Of a DNA stretch of 6,954 bases, positions 1 to 5,405 are shown piece after piece. Every line of letters starts with the position of its first letter. The first letter of the stretch is position 1. This DNA is from Actinomycetes bacterium (GTDB taxonomy: Bacteria; Actinomycetota; Actinomycetes; Streptosporangiales; Streptosporangiaceae): assembly GCA_025964635.1 (NCBI GenBank), contig JAOPYP010000672.1, forward strand, positions 1-6,954, read 5' to 3'. The translations under genes and the position numbers were made by a program. The notes below the pieces were generated by a model, which made no database searches, had not been told where the DNA came from, and worked only from the letters and a program-made list of their open reading frames with translations.

Positions 1-297
1 ATCGAGTCCAGCCTGGATGGAGTGGCGGCACTGGCCGGTCCCACCGTCGGCTACACCGCCCCGGAGGAGGACCCGCCCTTCGGCGCCGACGCGGACCACG
101 GTGAAGGCCGCTTCACCGGCCCGTACAACCTGTCCGGCCACCCCGCCATCTCACTGCCCGTGCCCACGGCCGGCCTGCCCGCCGGACTCCAGCTGGCCGG
201 CCGCCGCGGCGGCGACCGGGCGCTGCTCCAGGTGGCGGCCGCGGCAGAAAGGCTGCTGGCCGGCCGTGACCCGGATGACCGACAGAGGGAGAACTGA
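1..297 (+). CDS. Amidase-signature family enzyme, C-terminal fragment (5' end outside window)
   Basis: The open frame enters from the left edge and stops at TGA 295-297, giving about 98 residues. These match the end of amidase-signature enzymes (GatA-like): a GPYNLSGHPAISLPV stretch (the usual 'N-x-x-G-x-P-A-x-x-x-P' segment), then GLPAGLQLAGRRGGD and a final helix LLQVAAAAERLL. Family members hydrolyse amide bonds with a Ser-cisSer-Lys triad. That triad lies in the N-terminal half and cannot be checked here. The substrate is unknown; the family covers simple amidases, amidotransferase A subunits and hydrolases of carbamoyl or allophanate compounds. Only three bases separate its stop from the next ATG, so it is very probably co-transcribed with the deacylase gene. 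A role as a true Glu-tRNA amidotransferase subunit is less likely, since no gatB or gatC follows. Confidence 0.85.
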   Translation: MESSLDGVAALAGPTVGYTAPEEDPPFGADADHGEGRFTGPYNLSGHPAISLPVPTAGLPAGLQLAGRRGGDRALLQVAAAAERLLAGRDPDDRQREN

Positions 298-300
298 CGC

Positions 301-1227
301 ATGGCGCCCACGGTGAGTTACCGCACGCTCGACCTGGCCGGCGTCGGCGTGCCGGTGATCGACCTGGACGCCGCCCAGGACGGCCCGCGGCTGGTCGTCC
401 TGGCCGGCGTGCACGGCTGCGAGTACGCGCCGATGGCCGCGGTGCGCCGGTGGGCCAGGGAACTGGGCGACCGGGAGCTGCGCGGCAGCGTGACCGCGGT
501 GCCGGTGCTCAACCTGTCCGCGTTCCGGTCCCGCACCCCGTTCGTCACCCCGGACGACGGCAAGAACCTCAACCGGTGCTTTCCGGGGAATCCGTCCGGG
601 ACGTTCACCGAACGGCTGGCGGACGCGGCGTTCAGGCAGCTCATCGCCGGTGCCGACGCGGTGATCGACGTGCACGCCGGGGACATGGTCGAGGCGCTCG
701 AACCGTTCGCGCTCTACGACGCCGGGCCGGCCGAGGCCGGCGCCCGGGAGCTGGCCACCGCGTACGGGCTGGGCTATGTGATCCGCCAGGAACCCGGACC
801 GGACCGGGCCGTGGGCGGCACCAGCAGCGCGGCCGCTGCCACCCTCGGGATTCCCGCCATCATTGCCGAGGCCGGCGGCTGCGGGCTGGTCGAGCGGGCC
901 GCGGTCGAGACGCACGTGCGCGGGCTCAACGGCGTGCTCGCGGCGCTCGGCATGGCCGGGGATCCGCCGCCCGGCGGACCCGGCCGCGGTCCCACGTACC
1001 TCCGGCGCTTCCTGTGGCTGCGCTGCGCGGACGAGGGCTGGTGGGAGCCCGCGGTCCGGCCCGGGGAAACGGTGGCCGAGGGCCAGCTGCTCGGCACCGT
1101 GAGCACGCTCGACGGGGGCCGGGTCCTCCAGTCCATCACCGCGCCCGCGCCGGGCGTGCCCATGTTCGTGACCAGCTCACCCGCGGTGATCGCGGACGGC
1201 CTGCTGCTGGGACTGGGAGCCGAGTAG
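301..1227 (+). CDS. Succinylglutamate desuccinylase/aspartoacylase family zinc deacylase
   Basis: 308 residues from ATG 301, preceded by GAGGGAG at 285-291. The M14-type zinc carboxypeptidase fold is visible. The HGCE motif (His38, Glu41) and His125 in VIDVHAGD are the expected zinc ligands. KNLNRCFPG (88-96) is the substrate-binding Asn-Arg motif, and Glu190 in IAEAGG is the likely catalytic glutamate. A C-terminal beta-rich domain (about 230-305) includes the VRPGETVAEGQLLGTV segment typical of this family. The enzyme should release an acyl group (acetyl, succinyl or similar) from the amino group of an amino-acid-like substrate in the cytoplasm. Relatives include N-alpha-acetyl-diaminobutyrate deacetylase of ectoine breakdown (DoeB), AstE and aspartoacylase. 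No other ectoine or arginine genes are visible, so the substrate is open. It follows the amidase gene by three bases and ends six bases before the convergent VOC gene. Confidence 0.88.
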   Translation: MAPTVSYRTLDLAGVGVPVIDLDAAQDGPRLVVLAGVHGCEYAPMAAVRRWARELGDRELRGSVTAVPVLNLSAFRSRTPFVTPDDGKNLNRCFPGNPSGTFTERLADAAFRQLIAGADAVIDVHAGDMVEALEPFALYDAGPAEAGARELATAYGLGYVIRQEPGPDRAVGGTSSAAAATLGIPAIIAEAGGCGLVERAAVETHVRGLNGVLAALGMAGDPPPGGPGRGPTYLRRFLWLRCADEGWWEPAVRPGETVAEGQLLGTVSTLDGGRVLQSITAPAPGVPMFVTSSPAVIADGLLLGLGAE

Positions 1228-1233
1228 GGTCCG

Positions 1234-1635
1234 TCAGCCCAGGGGCGCGCCGACCCGCTCCCGCACTTCCTGCACGGCCCACTGGTTACCGTCCGGGTCG
1301 GCGAAGAACATGAACTTCCCGCCGTCCCGGGGGTCGAGCTGCTGGATGTCCGAGACCTCGACCCCCCGGCCGGCCAGCTCGGCCCGGGCGGCGTCGATGT
1401 CCGCGACGATCAGCTGAAGATGAGCCCCCGCCCCGTTGGCGGCGTCCGTGCTGACCACCACGGGACCGATCACGACCGAGCAGGCCGATCCGGGCGGCGT
1501 CATGTGCACCACCCGCATGGCCGGGGTGGGCTGCGTGTCGGCGTCCAGATGGAACCCGAGCTTCTCCAGGTAGAAGCCCTTCGCCCGGTCGATGTCGGTG
1601 ACCGGGACCACGACCACTTCCAGCTTCCAGTCCAT
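1234..1635 (-). CDS. VOC (glyoxalase/bleomycin-resistance/dioxygenase) superfamily protein
   Basis: 133 residues in one VOC module: two beta-alpha-beta-beta-beta units, the first starting at KLEVVVVPVTDIDRAKGFY and the second at AHLQLIVADIDAARAEL (about residue 71). It ends with the hallmark FADPDGNQWAVQEV. This is the normal length for a single-module VOC protein, which usually dimerises. The superfamily includes glyoxalases, dioxygenases and drug-binding resistance proteins, and this small cytoplasmic subtype is usually uncharacterised, so no reaction is assigned. Start choice: the frame is open upstream to ATG 1713, but GGAAGGA at 1645-1651 (minus strand) lies 9 bases before ATG 1635 and directly abuts ATG 1644. 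The family also begins MDWKLEVVVVPV, so 1635 is preferred. The upstream residues (Arg/Gln/Ala-rich) do not look like protein. It reads away from the kinase gene. Confidence 0.87.
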   Translation of the reverse strand: MDWKLEVVVVPVTDIDRAKGFYLEKLGFHLDADTQPTPAMRVVHMTPPGSACSVVIGPVVVSTDAANGAGAHLQLIVADIDAARAELAGRGVEVSDIQQLDPRDGGKFMFFADPDGNQWAVQEVRERVGAPLG

Positions 1636-1644
1636 GATGTCCAT

Positions 1645-1651
1645 TCCTTCC
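1645..1651 (-). promoter_or_regulatory. Ribosome binding site that sets the VOC gene start
   Basis: GGAAGGA on the minus strand has 9 bases between it and ATG 1635. It has no spacing at all to the alternative ATG 1644 and would lie inside the coding region if ATG 1713 were used. This decides the start of the VOC gene at 1635. Confidence 0.65.
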
Positions 1652-1888
1652 GGCTGGTGCGCCTGGGCGGCGCTCTTGGTCCTAGGACGGAGCTGCCGCG
1701 CCAGTCTCGACATCCGTGACCCGGAATTTTGTCAGTGACCGCGGCCGCCCGGCGCGCTGGTCACCGCCGGTGTTCACGGGCCTGGTTTCCATGGCTGCCA
1801 CGATTCCGCGCCGGGCCGGGCTCCGGCAAGCCTGGCTGGTCCGGGCCGCTGTCCCCCGGTGACGACCCTGCTCCGTTTCACGGGACCC

Positions 1889-1910
1889 GGGGTAGGCCCA
1901 GGCCCACCCC
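1889..1910. promoter_or_regulatory. Imperfect palindrome, candidate operator upstream of the kinase gene
   Basis: The arms GGGGTAGGCC (1889-1898) and GGCCCACCCC (1901-1910) are inverted repeats with one mismatch in ten and a two-base centre. The element sits about 50-70 bases before the kinase start. If TATAGC at 1928-1933 is the -10 box, it would overlap the -35 region. NarL-type regulators commonly bind short inverted repeats and often control their own operon, so the regulator encoded at 3706-4350 is the obvious candidate; that link is inference. Confidence 0.4.
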
Positions 1911-1915
1911 GCAAC

Positions 1916-1929
1916 TAGGTGCGCCCCTA
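1916..1929. promoter_or_regulatory. Second imperfect palindrome next to a possible -10 element
   Basis: TAGGTGCGCCCCTA is self-complementary apart from one mismatched pair. Its centre lies 23 bases (about two helical turns) downstream of the centre of the palindrome at 1889-1910. Both elements share G-rich half sites followed by C-rich ones. It overlaps TATAGC (1928-1933), a partial -10 match that would give a short leader before ATG 1958. Two same-face sites at a promoter fit an autoregulated two-component operon, but the -10 match is weak and there is no recognisable -35. Confidence 0.35.
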
Positions 1930-1957
1930 TAGCGCCGGGCCCCCGGGCAGGATCACG

Positions 1958-3742
1958 ATGGCTGACATGTGGATCCTCTTCATGGTCGGCTGGCGGGTCA
2001 TCCGGAGGCTGCTGCGCACTCTGGGCCGGGGCGTCCTGCTGGTGCCGGTCGCCGCGATGGGCATGGCGCTGTTCGGGGTGCGCCCGTGGACGGTCGCGGC
2101 GGTCGGGCTGGCCGTGATCGTGGCGATCTGGCGGCCGGGCGTGGCGGGGGTGCTGCTGCCGGTCACCATGGTGATCGCCGGGATAAGCGGCCTCGTGGTG
2201 GCCGCCACCCAGTCCGGATCAGGCTTCTGGGCCGTTTCCGTCCTCGGCCCGCTCAAGCGGCGCCTGGTCCGCGGGACCGTCCGGCGTCCCCCGGTCATCG
2301 TGAAGCGGGCCATCGTCAAGGGCCATCAGGTCGTGGTGGCCGGGCCCGGCGCCGGGGGCGGGCCCAGCCGGCTGGTGCAGGTCCCCGCGGGCGTGCACGT
2401 GAACTGGAATCCGGGCCCGGTCACCGGGGCCGCGACGCTCAGCGGGGGCCCGGGTACGAAGATCGCGATGCAGGCGTCACCCGCCGCGGCCTGGCAGGCG
2501 GCTGGACGCGCCGGGGGCGCGGCCTTTCACATCACCCCCGGTGGCGGCATCGGCTCCGGTGGCGGCCTGTGGCGGGGCGGACTGCTGGTCCCGCTCGCCT
2601 TGCTGCTGCTCACCCTGGGCTTGTGGCTCCTGCCGCGCAGCGTGGCCGCGCTGCGGACGCACGCCGCCGGGCTGGTGAGCTCGCTGCGGCAGCGGATGCT
2701 GGAGAATCGCTGGGGCATTCTCCTGGTCCCGGTTGCGCTACTCGGCCTGACCGTGTTCGGCGTCCAGCTGTGGACGGTCGCGGCGGTCCTGGTCTCCGTG
2801 GTCACCGCGGTGCGGTGGCCGGTCATCGCGGCGGACCTGGTCCCGGTCGCGCTGACCGGGTTCGCGGTCCGGGGCTTCATGATCGCGGCGGGCTGGCAGT
2901 CGCTGCTGCCGGTGGAGCGGCCCGGCGTGTATTACGGCATCATCCTGGTCGCCACCCGCCAGACAGCCATGCTGGCCGGGGCCGAGGCCAGCGCGTTCCT
3001 CGTGGTGGCCGCCTGGCTGGTGCCGCGGACCATCGGCGCGCACGCCCGCGCGGTCCTGGTTCCGGGGCGGGATCTGGAGCTGGAGGGCCGGGTGCAGCGG
3101 CTGACCGAGACCCGGGACCTGGCGGTGGACGCCGCCACGACGGAACTGCGCCGGATCGAGCGGAACCTGCACGACGGTGCCCAGGCTCGCCTGGTCGCCC
3201 TGGGCATGAACCTGCGGGCGGTGGAGCGGCTGCTGCCGGCCCGCCCGGAGGCTGCGCTGGCCCTGGTCGCCGAGGCCCGGGAGACCTCGCTGCGGGCCCT
3301 GAACGATCTGCGCGACCTGGTTCGCGGCATCTGCCCGCCGGTCCTCGCCGACCGCGGCCTCGGCCACGCGGTGCGGGCCCTGGCCCTGGACACCCCGCTC
3401 CCGGTCGACCTGGACATCGACCTGCCCGGGCGGCTGTCCGCGCCGGTCGAGACCGCCTGCTACTTCGCGGTGGCGGAAGCCCTGGCCAACGCGGTGCGGC
3501 ACTCCGGCGCGTGCCGGGTGCACATCCGCATCCAGCACGCCGGCGGCCTGCTGCGGGTCCACGTGGCCGACGACGGGGCGGGCGGGGCCGACCCGGGCCT
3601 GGGCACCGGGCTGCGCGGCGTGGAACAGCGGCTGGCCGCCTTTGATGGCATCCTGGCCGTGAGCAGTCCGCCCGGAGGGCCGACCATGATCGCCATGGAG
3701 GTGCCGTGCGCGTTGTCGTCGCCGAAGACCTGTTCCTGCTGA
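1958..3742 (+). CDS. Multi-pass sensor histidine kinase (NarL/LuxR-associated, HisKA_3 type) with duplicated membrane module
   Basis: 594 residues from ATG 1958, with CAGGA at 1948-1952 as ribosome binding site. The frame also allows GTG 1919, which has no such site and overlaps the candidate operator. The membrane part has about eight helices: three at 25-83, a Gly/Pro-rich loop 84-206, one at 207-226, a basic stretch, three more at 253-311 that repeat the first three, and one near 338-356. A short coiled-coil linker (about 370-400) leads to the dimerisation domain with phospho-acceptor His405 in ERNLHDGAQARL. The HATPase domain carries the N-box (Asn511 in EALANAVRHSG) and G-boxes (Asp538 in VADDGAGG, then GTGLRGVEQRL). 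All key catalytic residues are present, so it should autophosphorylate and pass phosphate to the overlapping response regulator. The signal is unknown: the membrane and loop region resembles no sensor domain I recognise. Confidence 0.9.
   Translation: MADMWILFMVGWRVIRRLLRTLGRGVLLVPVAAMGMALFGVRPWTVAAVGLAVIVAIWRPGVAGVLLPVTMVIAGISGLVVAATQSGSGFWAVSVLGPLKRRLVRGTVRRPPVIVKRAIVKGHQVVVAGPGAGGGPSRLVQVPAGVHVNWNPGPVTGAATLSGGPGTKIAMQASPAAAWQAAGRAGGAAFHITPGGGIGSGGGLWRGGLLVPLALLLLTLGLWLLPRSVAALRTHAAGLVSSLRQRMLENRWGILLVPVALLGLTVFGVQLWTVAAVLVSVVTAVRWPVIAADLVPVALTGFAVRGFMIAAGWQSLLPVERPGVYYGIILVATRQTAMLAGAEASAFLVVAAWLVPRTIGAHARAVLVPGRDLELEGRVQRLTETRDLAVDAATTELRRIERNLHDGAQARLVALGMNLRAVERLLPARPEAALALVAEARETSLRALNDLRDLVRGICPPVLADRGLGHAVRALALDTPLPVDLDIDLPGRLSAPVETACYFAVAEALANAVRHSGACRVHIRIQHAGGLLRVHVADDGAGGADPGLGTGLRGVEQRLAAFDGILAVSSPPGGPTMIAMEVPCALSSPKTCSC
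2030..2206 (+). repeat. Membrane module copy 1 inside the sensor kinase
   Basis: Encodes residues 25-83 (GVLLVPV...LFGVRPWTVAAV...), probably three closely packed membrane helices, after a basic segment (RRLLRTLGR). It aligns without gaps to residues 253-311, with 27 of 59 positions identical by my hand count. The two copies share an exact 19-base run (2086-2104 and 2770-2788). Confidence 0.75.
2714..2890 (+). repeat. Membrane module copy 2 inside the sensor kinase
   Basis: Encodes residues 253-311 (GILLVPV...VFGVQLWTVAAV...), offset by exactly 228 residues from copy 1. It too is preceded by a basic stretch (LRQRMLENR). The divergence between copies points to an old internal duplication, with the shared FGVxxWTVAAV core kept under constraint. 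Confidence 0.75.
3697..3703 (+). promoter_or_regulatory. Ribosome binding site of the response regulator, within the kinase gene
   Basis: GGAGGTG ends two bases before the GTG start at 3706. It lies inside the kinase coding sequence, 37 bases of which overlap the regulator. It supports GTG 3706 as the real start, because the protein then begins MRVVVAEDLFLLRDG, the normal first strand of a receiver domain. Confidence 0.7.
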
Positions 3743-4350
3743 GGGACGGTCTGACCCGGCTGCTCACGGCGCACGGCTTCGAGATCGCCGCATCGGTGGA
3801 CAGCGCGCCTGGCCTGCTGTGCGCCCTGCTGGAACAGCGGCCCGACGTGGCGGTGGTGGATGTCCGGCTACCGCCCTCGTTCGCCGACGACGGGCTGCAG
3901 GCGGCGCTGGCCGCCCGGCAGCAGGTGCCGGGCCTGCCGGTACTGCTGCTCTCGCAGTACGTCGAGCAGCTGTACGCCCGTGAGCTGCTCGCCGACCAGG
4001 CGGGGGCGGTGGGCTACCTGCTCAAGGACCGGGTCTTCAACGACGACCAGTTCGTGGACGCCATCCGGACCGTGGCCGCGGGCGGCACGGTCATGGATCC
4101 CGACGTGGTGACCAAGCTGCTGGGGCGCCGCTCCCGCGACGAGCCGATCACCCGGTTGTCCGCGCGGGAACGCGAGGTCCTGGGCCTGATGGCCGAGGGC
4201 CGGTCGAACGTGGCGATCGCGCAGCGGCTGTTCGTGACCGAGAAGGCCGTCAGCAAGCACACGACGAGCATCTTCACCAAGCTCGGCCTGGCCGCGTCCG
4301 AAGACGACAACCGGCGGGTGCTGGCCGTCCTGGCCTACCTGAACGCCTGA
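3706..4350 (+). CDS. LuxR/NarL-family response regulator
   Basis: 214 residues from GTG 3706, with GGAGG at 3697-3701 inside the end of the kinase gene. The receiver domain (1-120) has the acidic pair Glu7-Asp8, phospho-acceptor Asp52 in VVDVRLPP, switch Ser83, aromatic Tyr104 and conserved Lys107 in GYLLKDRV. A linker leads to a LuxR-type helix-turn-helix (about 150-210: LSAREREVLGLMAEGRSNVAIAQRL, then VTEKAVSKHTTSIFTKLGL). All phosphorylation residues are intact. It is the cognate partner of the kinase just upstream: the 37-base overlap implies translational coupling and matched amounts. It should act as a dimeric DNA-binding regulator in the cytoplasm. The target is unknown, but the palindromes upstream of the kinase are candidate binding sites. 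A convergent sugar operon follows, and nothing in the sequence ties the regulator to it. Confidence 0.93.
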   Translation: MRVVVAEDLFLLRDGLTRLLTAHGFEIAASVDSAPGLLCALLEQRPDVAVVDVRLPPSFADDGLQAALAARQQVPGLPVLLLSQYVEQLYARELLADQAGAVGYLLKDRVFNDDQFVDAIRTVAAGGTVMDPDVVTKLLGRRSRDEPITRLSAREREVLGLMAEGRSNVAIAQRLFVTEKAVSKHTTSIFTKLGLAASEDDNRRVLAVLAYLNA

Positions 4351-4381
4351 CCTGCCTGAACGCCTGACCTGCCTGAACGCC
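4338..4381 (+). repeat. 17-bp tandem repeat (about 2.6 copies) across the regulator stop codon
   Basis: The unit CCTGAACGCCTGACCTG occurs at 4338-4354 and 4355-4371 without mismatch, followed by the first ten bases again at 4372-4381. The first copy contains the last codons and TGA stop of the response regulator; the others lie in the 52-base gap to the convergent reductase. The second copy supplies another in-frame TGA at 4357-4359. It looks like slippage duplication of the gene end. Confidence 0.85.
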
Positions 4382-4400
4382 AGGCCGATGTCCGGCAGGC
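4371..4400. terminator. Weak hairpin region between convergent genes
   Basis: GCCTG (4371-4375) can pair with CAGGC at 4381-4385 (loop AACGC) or at 4396-4400, giving alternative short GC stems between the stops of the regulator and the reductase. There is no T-run on either strand, so this is at most an untested factor-independent terminator of the kind seen in high-GC bacteria. Confidence 0.25.
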
Positions 4401-4402
4401 CG

Positions 4403-5359
4403 TCAGCAGGCATCAAGCTCCGTCCATGCCTCGTCCGGGACCACGGTAGCGAAACGGGCCAGGGTCGAGGCAACCTGCTCGCCGCTGCGCATCCCGCTGA
4501 CCACGGACACCACCGCCGGGTGACGCAGCGGGAACTGGACCGCCGCGTCCGGCAGAGACACCCCGTACCGCTCGCAGACCCCGGCCAGGGCCCGCGCCCG
4601 GGCCAGCACCTCCGGCGCGGCCGGCCCGTAGTCGAAGTACGCCCCGTCCGGCGGCCAGGCCCGGGCCAGCAGCCCGGAGTTGAACGGCGCGGCCGCCACC
4701 ACGGCCACCCCCCGCGCCGCGCACTCGTCGAGCAGGGGCTGGCCGGAGCGGTCCAGCAGCGTCCACCGGCCGGCCAGCATGACCAGGTCGATGCCGGTCT
4801 CGCGGACCATCCGCAGCGGCGCCTGCCACTGGTTCATGCCCACCCCGACCGCGGTGACCAGTCCTTCCTCCCGCATCCGGATCAGTTCCGGGATCGCGCC
4901 CGCCACGGCCTCGTCCACGTGATCGTCCGGATCGTGCACGTACACCAGGTCCATCCGGTCCAGCCCGAGCCGCTCCAGGCTGGCCTCCAGGCTGCGCCGG
5001 ACCCCGCCCGCGCTGAAGTCGAACCGCCGCCGCAGCGTGTCGGGCACGGCGAACCCCCCGGCCGCCAGGTCAGACCCGGCCGGCCAGGGATTGGGTTCGA
5101 GCAGCCGCCCCACTTTTGTGGAGATAACGAAAAGCTCGCGGGGCCGGTCCCGCAGCACGGCCCCGAGCCTGCGTTCCGACAAGCCGAGTCCGTAGTGCGG
5201 CGCCGTGTCGAAGTAACGGATCCCGCCCGCCCAGGCCTGGTCCACCGCCGTGACGGTGTCGGCGTCCGTGGTCTCCTGGTACAGGTTGCCGGCCGAGGCG
5301 CCGCCGAAGCCCAGCGCGGTCACGGTCGCCGGGGTCTTGCCAATCGGGTTCTGGTCCAT
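4403..5359 (-). CDS. Aldo/keto reductase, probable L-fucose (D-threo-aldose) 1-dehydrogenase
   Basis: 318 residues from ATG 5359 (minus strand), with a perfect AGGAGG five bases upstream (5365-5370). It is a full-length TIM-barrel aldo/keto reductase. The N-terminal TALGFGGASAGNLY is the usual first strand. The catalytic tetrad is visible as Asp51 and Tyr56 (FDTAPHYG), Lys82 (ISTKVGR) and His142 (YVHDPDDH). The FDTAPHYGLGLSERRLG and STKVGRLLEP segments match the L-fucose dehydrogenase / D-threo-aldose dehydrogenase branch, whose members oxidise the sugar C1 to the lactone with NAD(P). Pyridoxal 4-dehydrogenase and D-arabinose dehydrogenase belong to the same branch, so the exact substrate is inferred from the neighbours. 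It is the last gene of the minus-strand operon, 46 bases after a lactonase-type gene that would open its product. Its 3' end faces the regulator gene. Confidence 0.85.
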   Translation of the reverse strand: MDQNPIGKTPATVTALGFGGASAGNLYQETTDADTVTAVDQAWAGGIRYFDTAPHYGLGLSERRLGAVLRDRPRELFVISTKVGRLLEPNPWPAGSDLAAGGFAVPDTLRRRFDFSAGGVRRSLEASLERLGLDRMDLVYVHDPDDHVDEAVAGAIPELIRMREEGLVTAVGVGMNQWQAPLRMVRETGIDLVMLAGRWTLLDRSGQPLLDECAARGVAVVAAAPFNSGLLARAWPPDGAYFDYGPAAPEVLARARALAGVCERYGVSLPDAAVQFPLRHPAVVSVVSGMRSGEQVASTLARFATVVPDEAWTELDAC

Positions 5360-5385
5360 CGCGTCCTCCTGTGCTGTCCCGGACG

Positions 5386-5398
5386 TCAGGTTCCCTGA
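5386..5398. repeat. Short palindrome between lactonase and reductase genes
   Basis: TCAGG-TTC-CCTGA is a perfect 5-bp inverted repeat in the 46-base gap between the two minus-strand genes, upstream of the reductase's ribosome binding site. It may be a small intercistronic hairpin, an operator half or chance. No T-run follows, so a terminator is unlikely. Confidence 0.4.
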
Positions 5399-5405
5399 TG
5401 GTCGC

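Larger units (their letters stand above)
1636..1957. other. Spacer between divergent VOC and sensor kinase genes
   Basis: This 322-base stretch separates two genes that read away from each other, so it should carry promoters for both. On the kinase side it holds two imperfect palindromes (1889-1910 and 1916-1929) and a TATAGC element at 1928-1933 that could serve as a -10 box. On the VOC side, a CTGACA box (minus strand, 1730-1735) resembles a -35 element, but no convincing -10 follows at normal spacing. A GTGACC (1735-1740) and GGTCAC (1759-1764) pair forms a loose inverted repeat that may be chance at this GC content. The open frames in the spacer (for example 1729-1932, plus) are Arg/Pro/Gly-rich, lack a ribosome binding site and are judged non-coding. 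Confidence 0.6.

Noticed and set aside
151..915. 254-codon minus-strand frame opposite the amidase and deacylase
   Set aside because: Crosses two real plus-strand genes, has repetitive Arg/Gly/His/Val composition and no motif.
1636..1713. Longer VOC protein starting at ATG 1713 or ATG 1644
   Set aside because: The ribosome binding site at 1645-1651 is placed for ATG 1635, the extra residues are not VOC-like, and known relatives begin MDWKLEV.
1735..1764. GTGACC / GGTCAC inverted repeat in the spacer
   Set aside because: Six-base arms with an 18-base gap, and GGTCACC-type words recur elsewhere in this GC-rich window, so chance is likely without comparative support.
1729..1932. Small 67-codon plus-strand frame in the spacer before the kinase
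   Set aside because: No ribosome binding site, low-complexity Arg/Pro/Gly composition, and it runs through both candidate operator palindromes; typical chance frame in very GC-rich DNA.
1919..1957. GTG 1919 as an upstream kinase start
   Set aside because: It lies within the candidate operator, has no ribosome binding site and adds Pro/Gly-rich residues. ATG 1958 has CAGGA upstream and starts just before the first membrane segment.
1969..3645. 558-codon frame in another phase over the kinase
   Set aside because: Almost only Gly, Arg, Ala and Pro; the kinase frame contains the H, N and G boxes in order.
4388..5398. Long plus-strand frame (336 codons) opposite the aldo/keto reductase
   Set aside because: Its His/Arg/Gln/Pro/Gly-rich translation has no recognisable domain, while the opposite strand encodes a complete reductase with all four catalytic residues. 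It is the antisense shadow.
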